Assembly: GCA_022801735.1 (NCBI GenBank)
Contig: JAAWSW010000003.1
Location: 1-40,040, forward strand
Source: Bacilli bacterium
GTDB taxonomy: Bacteria > Bacillota_I > Bacilli_A > RF39 > UBA660
Direction: 5' to 3'
DNA: 40,040 bases
Part shown: in pieces, positions 1-7,755 of the stretch
Numbering within the stretch: position 1 is the stretch's first letter
Layout of the letters: each line of letters starts with the position of its first letter
Translations under genes and position numbers: made by a program
Notes under the pieces: generated by a model
Database searches by the model: none
Seen by the model: only the letters and a program-made list of their open reading frames with translations
Told to the model about the DNA's origin: nothing

Positions 1-1175
1 CAGCAAGGACAAATATCTCCTTCTTCAATATTAATAATATCACCAGAAGCAAACACTTCAAAATCACTTAAATTAACATTTATATAATGATGATCAGTCT
101 TATTAGCACCAACAACAAAGTTATGCATTGTTTTAACTTCATTATCGATAACAATTTTAGCCTTTACCCCAACTGGACCTAATGACCCAAAAGAAGCATC
201 AGTAACTGTTTTTAACTCCTCTTCAGTAGCCATTAAAACTTCCTTAGCACCAAGTAACTTACGTAACTTAGTATCATTAAGTTCCCTATTACCTTTAACT
301 AAAGCAAACACAACTTCACCATCAACATTGCACACTAAAGTTTTAACAGTTTTATCTATACTTATATTAAGCATATCTACTATATCATTAATAGTATGAG
401 CACCAGGTGTAGACACTAACTCCATTTTTAAATTATCTTCATCACCAAAAGTTTTTCCTTTAACTTCAGCAATCTCAATATTAGAAGCAAAGTCACACTT
501 ATCACATAAAACTAATACATCTTCACCAATTTCAGTAACCGCCTGATATTCTTCAGATAATTTACCCCCCATAGCACCAGTATCAGCTTTAACAACACGA
601 TAATCAATACCCATACGATTAAACATATTATTATAAGCCTTAGCCATCTTATTATAAGTTATCTCTGTATGTTCACTATCTATATCAAAACTATAAGCAT
701 CTTTCATTGTAAATTCACGTGTACGAATAAGTCCATATCTAGGTCTAGTTTCATCACGATATTTATTGCCAATTTGATATAAATTAAGAGGCATATCTTT
801 ATATGACTTAACCATTTCTTTTGCAGCCATAACAAATAACTCTTCATGAGTAGGACCTAAAACATAATCCCTATCATAACGATCTTTCATGCTAAACATA
901 TCATTACCAAAAGCATTACGTCTGCCAGATTTTTCATAAATTTCACCAGCAATAAGCATAGGCATAGAAACTTCGTTAGCATCTGCCTTATTCATTTCAT
1001 CACGAATAATATTTTCAATTTTTTGTTTCACCCTAAGACCAAGAGGCATAAACATATAAATCCCACTAGCAGTCTTTTTTACCATTCCACTCTTAACTAA
1101 ATACTTTCCACTAATAGAATCCTCATCCTTAATATCATCTCTAATAGTATAGAAAAAACTATTACTTAACTTCAT
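1..1175 (-). CDS. proS: Prolyl-tRNA synthetase, N-terminal part (runs off the left window edge)
   Basis: Reverse-strand translation from ATG at 1175: MKLSNSFFYTIRDDIKDEDSISGKYLVKSGMVKKTASGIYMFMPLGLRVKQKIENIIRDEMNKADANEVSMPML...; class II ProRS motifs (GPTHEE, RDETRPRYGLIRTREFTMKDAYSF); SD GGAGG just upstream. Not in the ORF track because it is truncated. Confidence 0.95.
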   Translation of the reverse strand, partial: MKLSNSFFYTIRDDIKDEDSISGKYLVKSGMVKKTASGIYMFMPLGLRVKQKIENIIRDEMNKADANEVSMPMLIAGEIYEKSGRRNAFGNDMFSMKDRYDRDYVLGPTHEELFVMAAKEMVKSYKDMPLNLYQIGNKYRDETRPRYGLIRTREFTMKDAYSFDIDSEHTEITYNKMAKAYNNMFNRMGIDYRVVKADTGAMGGKLSEEYQAVTEIGEDVLVLCDKCDFASNIEIAEVKGKTFGDEDNLKMELVSTPGAHTINDIVDMLNISIDKTVKTLVCNVDGEVVFALVKGNRELNDTKLRKLLGAKEVLMATEEELKTVTDASFGSLGPVGVKAKIVIDNEVKTMHNFVVGANKTDHHYINVNLSDFEVFASGDIINIEEGDICPC

Positions 1176-1180
1176 AAAAA

Positions 1181-1400
1181 TCCTCCTTTATATAACAAAA
1201 AAGAATCATACCATAAGGAGTGCATATAAGCACGGTACCATCCTTTTATTTACTTAATTTAGATAACGGCTATTAACCGGAAATGTTTTCATTTCACTCT
1301 GAAGGTAGGAATTAAATAACATCATAACTTGTTCTCACTATCCAAGTTCACTTTATATGAGAGATTATATAATATTCCTTCATTAACGTTTTACAAATAC
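1181..1400 (-). promoter_or_regulatory. T-box leader of proS, apparent specifier codon CCU (Pro)
   Basis: On the minus strand: T-box core AAGGA-UGGUACC-GUGC (1231-1245) with A1 AAGGA/UCCUU and A2 GUGC/GCAC helices around the 7-nt bulge UGGUACC; Stem I closed by GAAGG (1377-1381)/CCUUC (1301-1305); AGUGA bulge; CCU-A directly 5' of CCUUC at 1306-1309. Confidence 0.9.
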
Positions 1401-1429
1401 ATATTAACACACTTAAATACTTTTGTCAA
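1401..1429 (-). promoter_or_regulatory. sigma-A promoter of proS T-box transcript
   Basis: TTGACA (revcomp 1424-1429) - 17 nt - TAATAT (revcomp 1401-1406). Confidence 0.75.
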
Positions 1430-1466
1430 AAACAAATATATTCTCGATTATAACATTAACTTCTAG

Positions 1467-1472
1467 TATAAT
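1467..1472 (+). promoter_or_regulatory. Putative -10 (TATAAT) for the small-ORF transcript
   Basis: Perfect TATAAT at 1467-1472; the -35 (TCGATT, 1444-1449) is weak; about 70 nt upstream of the small ORF. Confidence 0.45.
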
Positions 1473-1541
1473 ATGTGTAGGATATATTTAATTAGCGTTA
1501 GGTGCACTCCTTTACAATCATTTGCAAAGGAGGTGATGTAA

Positions 1542-1628
1542 ATGACAAAAAGAGAAAAATTTCTTTCTTTTGTTATCTTACTCCTCTTTACTTTAGTATT
1601 TATACTAATGTATAAATTTCTACTTTAA
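1542..1628 (+). CDS. 28-aa hydrophobic small protein, candidate type I toxin: MTKREKFLSFVILLLFTLVFILMYKFLL
   Basis: ATG preceded by a strong SD (AAAGGAGGTGATGTAA-ATG); Lys/Arg N-terminus followed by a single hydrophobic TM stretch; below the ORF-track length cutoff. Confidence 0.65.
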   Translation: MTKREKFLSFVILLLFTLVFILMYKFLL

Positions 1629-1743
1629 AGAAAAAGCACACTAACGCTCAAGTCTGAGTATTAGTGTGCAAACCCAACGGAATGTACCTAACAAGCAGCA
1701 GTTAAGTATATCCTTTTATAGTGTATGCATTTCATCTGCTTAC
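1627..1743 (-). ncRNA. Candidate antisense RNA convergent to the small hydrophobic ORF
   Basis: Minus-strand promoter TTGACA (1774-1779) with -10 TTAATA/TAATAT (1750-1756); terminator hairpin GCACACTAA..CTCA-agtc-TGAG..TTAGTGTGC (1636-1669) followed by UUUUUCUUU (1635-1627). Confidence 0.55.
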
Positions 1744-1749
1744 ATACTA

Positions 1750-1782
1750 ATATTAACACACTTACCCCACTTTTGTCAAAAA
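1750..1782 (-). promoter_or_regulatory. sigma-A promoter for antisense RNA, near-copy of the proS T-box promoter
   Basis: atattaacacactta-cccca-cttttgtcaaaaa vs atattaacacactta-aata-cttttgtcaaaaa at 1401-1432. Confidence 0.65.
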
Positions 1783-2277
1783 TTAATTAGCCTTATGAAT
1801 TTTAAATTTATAACTTATCTTATCAATAATTATATATGCAATTGACACAAAAAATATATTCATAATCAAAGACGAATAAATACTTCTAAATAAATTAAAT
1901 AAATCAAAAGATGCATTAGCAGTTATTAAAATAAGTCCATACGTTAATGATCTATATACAACAATTAAAATAATTCCCATAATAACTACATTAATAAAAT
2001 TATTCGCAAGTAATAAATTCATTCTTGTAATTATAAAACCTAAAAGTAAAAATAAAAATCCATGAATAACAATTGTATTAGTATATATTAAATCATAAAA
2101 TATACCTGTAATAAAACATGATAAATAAAACTTATTTCTTTTATTATTAAAATATGGATAAACAATAATCAGTGACATAACAGTAAACAAAGGCAAAAAC
2201 AAACCATTAATAGAAACTAAATTTGATATTATACTATCTAAGATAAAAGATATAATCAAAACTAAAATAACCATCAT
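1783..2277 (-). CDS. mreD: Rod shape-determining protein MreD
   Basis: 164-aa polytopic membrane protein directly after mreC; overlapping start/stop. Confidence 0.85.
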   Translation of the reverse strand: MMVILVLIISFILDSIISNLVSINGLFLPLFTVMSLIIVYPYFNNKRNKFYLSCFITGIFYDLIYTNTIVIHGFLFLLLGFIITRMNLLLANNFINVVIMGIILIVVYRSLTYGLILITANASFDLFNLFRSIYSSLIMNIFFVSIAYIIIDKISYKFKIHKAN

Positions 2278-3134
2278 TTGCTTTTCCTCTTTAAAATAGT
2301 CACATAATCAACCTTATCAAAATCAACTGAACTTTTAACTAAAGCAACTTTAGATAAATCAAAATTATCAGTCGTCACCTTTGTTACATGACCTATTAAT
2401 AAACCGCTAGGGAAAGTGCCACCCATTCCTGTGGTAACAACATCAGAACCTTTTGGAATATCAATATTTTCACTTATACCTTCAACCGTATATGTATTAG
2501 ATTTTGAACTATATTTTGAAATAAGGCCATATACATAAGTATCATTCGCTTTAATTTTAACACTTATTTTATCACTCATATTATCATTAGAAAGTAATTT
2601 AACTGTACTATAATAATTACTCACACTAGATACTTTTCCTACAAGACCATAACTATTTACAACTGCCATATCCTTTTCAATACCATTTTTCTTCCCCTTA
2701 TCAATCGTTACCTCATCATACCAATAGTCAATATTACGATTAACAATCGTTGCATGTTTATAAAATTGATCACTAAGAATAGTTTCTAATTCTAAATTTT
2801 TCTTAAGTTCATCTACTTCATTTCTTAAATTATCATTTTCAGCAGTAGTTTTATCCATACTTTTTTCTTTTTCTTTTAAATCCTTATACTTCTCATAAAT
2901 ATCATTTTTTTCTCTGCCCTCACGAATTATATCCTTAACAAAATTAACTGGTGTACTAACAACATTAATAATAAAAGTACCACTATCTTTAATCATTTTT
3001 TCAGGGAAACTTAAATTCCTATCACGTTTTAAAGCAACAGAAAGAACCACTAATACAATAGCAAGAACAATAACTGCAATAATAATCAAATATCTTTTAT
3101 CAAATTCTTTCTTTCTGTACATAGTATCACCCAT
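2274..3134 (-). CDS. mreC: Rod shape-determining protein MreC (start may be the internal ATG, MYRKKEF)
   Basis: N-terminal TM, coiled coil, and MreC beta domain (VNSYGLVGKVSSV..., VVTTGMGGTFPSGLLIGHV). Confidence 0.92.
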   Translation of the reverse strand: MGDTMYRKKEFDKRYLIIIAVIVLAIVLVVLSVALKRDRNLSFPEKMIKDSGTFIINVVSTPVNFVKDIIREGREKNDIYEKYKDLKEKEKSMDKTTAENDNLRNEVDELKKNLELETILSDQFYKHATIVNRNIDYWYDEVTIDKGKKNGIEKDMAVVNSYGLVGKVSSVSNYYSTVKLLSNDNMSDKISVKIKANDTYVYGLISKYSSKSNTYTVEGISENIDIPKGSDVVTTGMGGTFPSGLLIGHVTKVTTDNFDLSKVALVKSSVDFDKVDYVTILKRKSK

Positions 3135-3168
3135 CTAAAATTATAATACATTTTTTAAATAAAACCAA

Positions 3169-3849
3169 CTAAATTTTTCCATTTTCTAAAAAACTATAAT
3201 ACTTATTTTTACTAACAATTACATGATCAACTAACTTTATTCCCATTAAATAACCAATTTCATTTAATCTATCAGTAACAATAACATCCTCTTTACTGGG
3301 CCTAACATCACCAGTTGGATGATTATGTACACAAATAATTGCTGTAGCATTAACCAAATAAGCCTCTTTAAAAACATCACGAGGATGAACCATACTTTCA
3401 TTAACAGTCCCCATAAAAAGTAGTTTTTCACTTAAAACTTTTTTATTAGAATCTAAATACAAACAATAAAAATACTCCTGATATTCATTAACGATATTTT
3501 TGTAATAATCATAAACAACCTCTGGTGTTGTAATTTTAACATCAACAATTTTATCCTGCTTAATATTCATTCTTCTATTAAGTTCCTGAATAGCAAGTAT
3601 CAAACACGCTTTAGCAGTTCCTATCCCCTTTATTTGTGTAAGTGCATGAAATCCAATATTTTTTAAATTTTGTATAGTTCCTATTTTTTTCAAAAGTTCC
3701 ATTGCAAGCACTTTAGCCGAAACATCTTTAGTACCAGTTTTTAAAACAATAGATAACAATTCCTCATCACTTAAACTTTGGACCCCTTTATTAATAAGCC
3801 TTTCCCTAGGCCTATCATTAATAGGCAAATCTTTAATTTTAATACTCAT
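3169..3849 (-). CDS. radC: RadC family protein (JAB/MPN domain)
   Basis: HNHPTGDVRPSKEDVIVTDRL metal-binding motif, N-terminal UPF0758/HhH region. Confidence 0.95.
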   Translation of the reverse strand: MSIKIKDLPINDRPRERLINKGVQSLSDEELLSIVLKTGTKDVSAKVLAMELLKKIGTIQNLKNIGFHALTQIKGIGTAKACLILAIQELNRRMNIKQDKIVDVKITTPEVVYDYYKNIVNEYQEYFYCLYLDSNKKVLSEKLLFMGTVNESMVHPRDVFKEAYLVNATAIICVHNHPTGDVRPSKEDVIVTDRLNEIGYLMGIKLVDHVIVSKNKYYSFLENGKI

Positions 3850-4297
3850 TATTTACCAACTCCTCATACTTAGATAAAACCTGATTACAAATAACTTCAA
3901 TAGTCCCATCTTCACTTGTTTGCGCTAAAAGTTCATCATACTGACCAAGTATAGTTAAAAAACTAACATTATCAGTAATTTTTTCTTTTATATATGTATC
4001 ATAACCTTTGTTTTCATAAAATTTTTTTATTTTTTCAGCATTCTTTTTACTCTTACTAATTCCTATATATGTATAATACATGTTATCTTCAACATTATAA
4101 ATATAGTGCTGAAAATCCTTCATATTATTAGTCATATTTTCTTTGTTGGAATATACACCCTTTTGAACATAATAAATCGTTTCTGCATTTTTAGAAACTG
4201 TAATACTATCCGCCTTATCATAACCACTTATTAAAAAATAAGCCATCATTACTCCTAAAAGTAAAGAAAAAGTTACTGGGAAAAGATATTTTTTCAT
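3839..4297 (-). CDS. Membrane-anchored SPOR-like protein in the spoIIB position
   Basis: N-terminal TM, extracytoplasmic region with SPOR-like features (YYTYIGISKSKKNAEKIKKFYENKGYDTYIKE); upstream of radC-mreCD as spoIIB is in Bacillus; SD AAAGGTGATAGT favours the ATG at 4297. Confidence 0.55.
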   Translation of the reverse strand: MKKYLFPVTFSLLLGVMMAYFLISGYDKADSITVSKNAETIYYVQKGVYSNKENMTNNMKDFQHYIYNVEDNMYYTYIGISKSKKNAEKIKKFYENKGYDTYIKEKITDNVSFLTILGQYDELLAQTSEDGTIEVICNQVLSKYEELVNNEY

Positions 4298-4380
4298 ACT
4301 ATCACCTTTTACCATTTTATAATAAAATAGTTTCTAAAAATGTCGAAAAATAATAAAATATCTATATATTTATCACATTT

Positions 4381-5208
4381 CTACTTAATAAACATATTTA
4401 TCTTCTTTTCCTTTTCTATCTGTTTTAAACTTTTATCTGGTGTAAGTAAATCTTCTGGCATTGTTCCACCTTGCCCTTGAATAAACTTTCTAATATCCCT
4501 TCCCATATTATAATGAGTTTTATTTGCTTTATCTTCTCCATTAACATTGTCATTCTTTAACTTTTGCTGCGTCTGTGAAATTCTAAATAAGTTGGCAATT
4601 AATTCATCACTACCCATGTTATCCAAAATATCTTCTCTATATCTGAGTCCCTTTCTTTTTGCTATATCATTTGCACTCTCCCCATTGTATAATCCTTTAT
4701 ATCCTGCATTATGAAATTTATCAAAATTTTTAACTCCAGCATTTTTGGCAGTTTGATTTAATAAATAATTTCCTTTCTTAGTTAAACTTCTTTGGTATAG
4801 TCTTTTTTCATCCTCAGATAGTGAACTATATTCAATTTCACTAAGTTCTTGTTTTCTAGTTTGCACCGCAAAGTAAGTTTGTCCCAAAGCAATTACTTCT
4901 TTTTTTGAATCACCATTTTGAACAATTAAATAACAAGCATATCTAGATAATTTATAATCTTGCTGTACTCTTTGTGCACCTTTAGCAATTTCTATCATTT
5001 TGTTGAGTTCAACAAAATGATCAGAAGTATTATATTTACTAGAATTACAGGCAACCATTGCTTTTTCTAAAACCTTACGAAAATTTCTCCATTCTTTATA
5101 TTCTAATACTTTTTGAAGTTCTCTTGCTTCCCAATATTCATTTCCAAATTCATCAGTATGTCTAATTTTTTCAAATACACTTTCATTATATTTTTCAATT
5201 TCATTCAT
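4381..5208 (-). CDS. dinD: DinD-like protein (DNA damage-inducible protein D family)
   Basis: WEARELQKVLEYKEWRNFRKVLEKA, YACYLIVQNGDSKKEVIALGQTYFAVQTRKQE, NMGRDIRKFI motifs. SD GGAGGAAATACT supports start at 5208 rather than the track start at 5325. Confidence 0.85.
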   Translation of the reverse strand: MNEIEKYNESVFEKIRHTDEFGNEYWEARELQKVLEYKEWRNFRKVLEKAMVACNSSKYNTSDHFVELNKMIEIAKGAQRVQQDYKLSRYACYLIVQNGDSKKEVIALGQTYFAVQTRKQELSEIEYSSLSEDEKRLYQRSLTKKGNYLLNQTAKNAGVKNFDKFHNAGYKGLYNGESANDIAKRKGLRYREDILDNMGSDELIANLFRISQTQQKLKNDNVNGEDKANKTHYNMGRDIRKFIQGQGGTMPEDLLTPDKSLKQIEKEKKINMFIK

Positions 5209-5241
5209 AGTATTTCCTCCTTTTTGAAACAAATTTCTTAG

Positions 5242-5283
5242 CCCCTTATATGTAATATACTGCATCCATCTATCAAATTCCTG
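5242..5283 (-). repeat. Upstream element shared with the yhcG leader (copy 1)
   Basis: CAGGAATTTGATAGATGGATGCAGTATATTACATATAAGGGG; 31/42 identical to the copy at 14007-14048. Confidence 0.6.
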
Positions 5284-5323
5284 CATCAAACATAAAAAAA
5301 ATGCACAAAAGTACAATTTTAAC

Positions 5324-5344
5324 AAAAAAAGATAGATTTCTCTA
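5324..5344 (-). terminator. Intrinsic terminator after ftsZ
   Basis: Minus strand GATAGagaaatCTATC-TTTTTTTG. Confidence 0.75.
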
Positions 5345-5347
5345 TCC

Positions 5348-6406
5348 TTAAATTCCTCTTCTTCTTAAGAATGCTGGAATAACATCATCACCATCTTCTT
5401 CAACTGCAATAGGATCAATTAAAGTGTCTTCTGCTGCATGAGCCGCATTTTCTACTTGTTTATTGTTAAATCCTGTAGCAATTACAGTAACGATAATTTC
5501 ATCAGTAAAATTCTCATTAATAACTGCACCAAATATAGTATTAATATCAGTATTTGCAGATTTTCTAATAGCCTCTACTGCTTCTTCAACTTCAAATAAA
5601 GTTAAATTTGGTCCACCAGTTACGTTAATAATAGCATCAGTAGCACCATCTATACTAGTTTCTAATAATGGACTAAATACCGCTTGATTAGCCGCTTCTA
5701 CTGCTCTATCTTCTCCAACACCAGCACCAATACCAATTAAAGCATCACCACGTTTTTCCATAACTGCTTTAACATCGGCAAAGTCTAAGTTGATAAGTCC
5801 AGCCACTGCAATTAAGTCAGAAATTGATTGAACACCACGTCTTAACACATTATCAACTTCTTTAAACGAATCTAAAAGTGGAGTTGATTTATCAATAATC
5901 TCTCTTAAACGATCATTAGGTACAACAATTAAAGTATCAACATGTTCTCTTAATTCTTCAATACCTGCTAATGCTTGCTCCATACGTTTTTTACCTTCAA
6001 AAGAGAATGGTTTTGTAACAATTCCCACTGTAAGAGCACCTAAACTTTGGGCAATATCAGCAATTACAGGAGCAGCACCAGTACCAGTACCACCACCCAT
6101 TCCACATGTGATAAATACCATATCAGAACCTTTTAAAGCCTCTTCAATTTCATTTTTTGATTCTAATGCAGCCTCTTTACCAACTTGAGGGTTAGCACCT
6201 GCACCTAAACCGTTAGTAAGTTCCTCACCAATTTGTATTTTAGTTTCTGCTAAAGATGCATTCAAAACCTGTGAGTCTGTATTTGCAACTATAAAATCTA
6301 CTGCTTGTACACCAGTTTCTATCATTCGGTTAACAGCGTTTCCACCACCACCACCGATTCCTATTACTTTTATTTTTGCTAATTGATCCATTTCTAATCC
6401 AAACAT
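5348..6406 (-). CDS. ftsZ: Cell division protein FtsZ
   Basis: [10 protein letters not shown] tubulin signature, [16 protein letters not shown]-terminal peptide [10 protein letters not shown]. Confidence 0.98.
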   Translation of the reverse strand: MFGLEMDQLAKIKVIGIGGGGGNAVNRMIETGVQAVDFIVANTDSQVLNASLAETKIQIGEELTNGLGAGANPQVGKEAALESKNEIEEALKGSDMVFITCGMGGGTGTGAAPVIADIAQSLGALTVGIVTKPFSFEGKKRMEQALAGIEELREHVDTLIVVPNDRLREIIDKSTPLLDSFKEVDNVLRRGVQSISDLIAVAGLINLDFADVKAVMEKRGDALIGIGAGVGEDRAVEAANQAVFSPLLETSIDGATDAIINVTGGPNLTLFEVEEAVEAIRKSANTDINTIFGAVINENFTDEIIVTVIATGFNNKQVENAAHAAEDTLIDPIAVEEDGDDVIPAFLRRRGI

Positions 6407-6421
6407 TTTTATTTCCTCCTA

Positions 6422-7663
6422 TTACTCACCAAAAAAGTATCCAAATACTTTACCAAGCATTGTATCGCTTGATGCATTTATAAAATGTTTATTAGTAGAT
6501 GATAATGTCTCCATATCACTTTTACTAAGCATTGTATAATCTTGTCCTTTTAACTTAAGTGTACTAATAAAATAAATTATATTACCAAGTGCAGTACTAT
6601 ATTTATTATTACGTACACCAATTAATTTAATCTTCCCTACACTAGCATTATTACCAAATACACTAGCAAGTGCATATTCAAACCCTAGAGCATTACTTAC
6701 TCCACCAGTTACTATTATATACTGAATAGGCCTATTTGTTAAGAGGTTTATTTCATTTTTTGCAAGAGATAAGATTTCTTCTACCCTTGACATAACCACT
6801 TCTGAAACCTCTAATTGATTAATTTTTATTTTCTTTCCATCTAAATTTACTGTTTCATATATATCACTTACATTAGCACTTCGTTTATGTGCAAAAGCAA
6901 ATTTTTCTTTTATTTTCTTTGCCTCTAATGCATCTACCTTATACATATAAACAATATCATTATCAATGTCTTTACCACCCATACCAACTATCTTTGTTTG
7001 AGCAGGTATTCCTTTATTATAAAGATTAACAGTAGTAACCTCACTACCTACATTAATAACTACACCAATACTGTCATTAATTTCTTTAGTTTGAAAAGAA
7101 CTAATATCCCCTATACTACCTAAAGAGATATCGGCAATTTCCACGCCTAAGCTTTCCAAAATACTAGCAACTGAATATACATTTTTCTTAGGCACACTTG
7201 TCATCATTGCACGTGCCATTAATTTAGATCCAGGAAAATCTTTAGGATCCTTCATAATAGTTTTATCATTGATTTTAAAATCAATTGGCACTGTACAAAC
7301 AAATTCTTTATCCTCTTTTAAATTATGTACAATTCCATCCTTAAAGGCACGATTCATATCTCTTGCAGAAATAGTTTCACCTTCAACATCAGATATACCT
7401 TTAATTATTTTATACTCAGCAAAATAACTAGGTACAGAAGCAATTACTTTATTAATTTTAATTCCAAGCATTTCCTCTACCTCATTAAATGCTTTAGCAA
7501 TAGATTCTCTTGCTAAATTAGGATCAACAATCAAACCTTTTTTTATACCTAAAGCTGGAGTAGCGGTTGCCGCTAGCAAATTTAAATGATTTTTATGCAA
7601 TTCACAAACAACTAGTTTAATAGTATCGCTGCCGATATCAATGCTAGTGTACACATGCTCCAT
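6422..7663 (-). CDS. ftsA: Cell division protein FtsA
   Basis: Actin-like fold motifs (SIDIGSDTIKLVV, IIVTGGVSNALG), C-terminal amphipathic tail, directly upstream of ftsZ. Confidence 0.96.
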   Translation of the reverse strand: MEHVYTSIDIGSDTIKLVVCELHKNHLNLLAATATPALGIKKGLIVDPNLARESIAKAFNEVEEMLGIKINKVIASVPSYFAEYKIIKGISDVEGETISARDMNRAFKDGIVHNLKEDKEFVCTVPIDFKINDKTIMKDPKDFPGSKLMARAMMTSVPKKNVYSVASILESLGVEIADISLGSIGDISSFQTKEINDSIGVVINVGSEVTTVNLYNKGIPAQTKIVGMGGKDIDNDIVYMYKVDALEAKKIKEKFAFAHKRSANVSDIYETVNLDGKKIKINQLEVSEVVMSRVEEILSLAKNEINLLTNRPIQYIIVTGGVSNALGFEYALASVFGNNASVGKIKLIGVRNNKYSTALGNIIYFISTLKLKGQDYTMLSKSDMETLSSTNKHFINASSDTMLGKVFGYFFGE

Positions 7664-7679
7664 ACCATCATCTCCTACA

Positions 7680-7720
7680 GTATTAATACAATTATACTAT
7701 ATTTTTTTTAAAATGCAAAG
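7680..7720 (-). promoter_or_regulatory. Putative promoter for ftsA-ftsZ
   Basis: Minus strand TTGCAT-16 nt-TATAAT in the divIB-ftsA gap. Confidence 0.5.
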
Positions 7721-7734
7721 TAAATGCCAAAAAA

Positions 7735-7753
7735 AATTGGGATATCCCAATAA
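7735..7753 (-). terminator. Intrinsic terminator between divIB and ftsA
   Basis: Minus strand ATTGGGATATCCCAAT followed by TTTTTTT. Confidence 0.7.
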
Positions 7754-7755
7754 TT

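Noticed and set aside
1690-1745. Second intrinsic terminator for the small-ORF mRNA (AAGCAG...CTGCTT)
   Set aside because: Stem is short with a ~37-nt loop and no U-run, so the 3' end of the + transcript remains undetermined.
5208-5330. SOS box upstream of dinD
   Set aside because: No convincing match to the Firmicutes LexA motif (CGAAC-N4-GTTCG) was found by eye.
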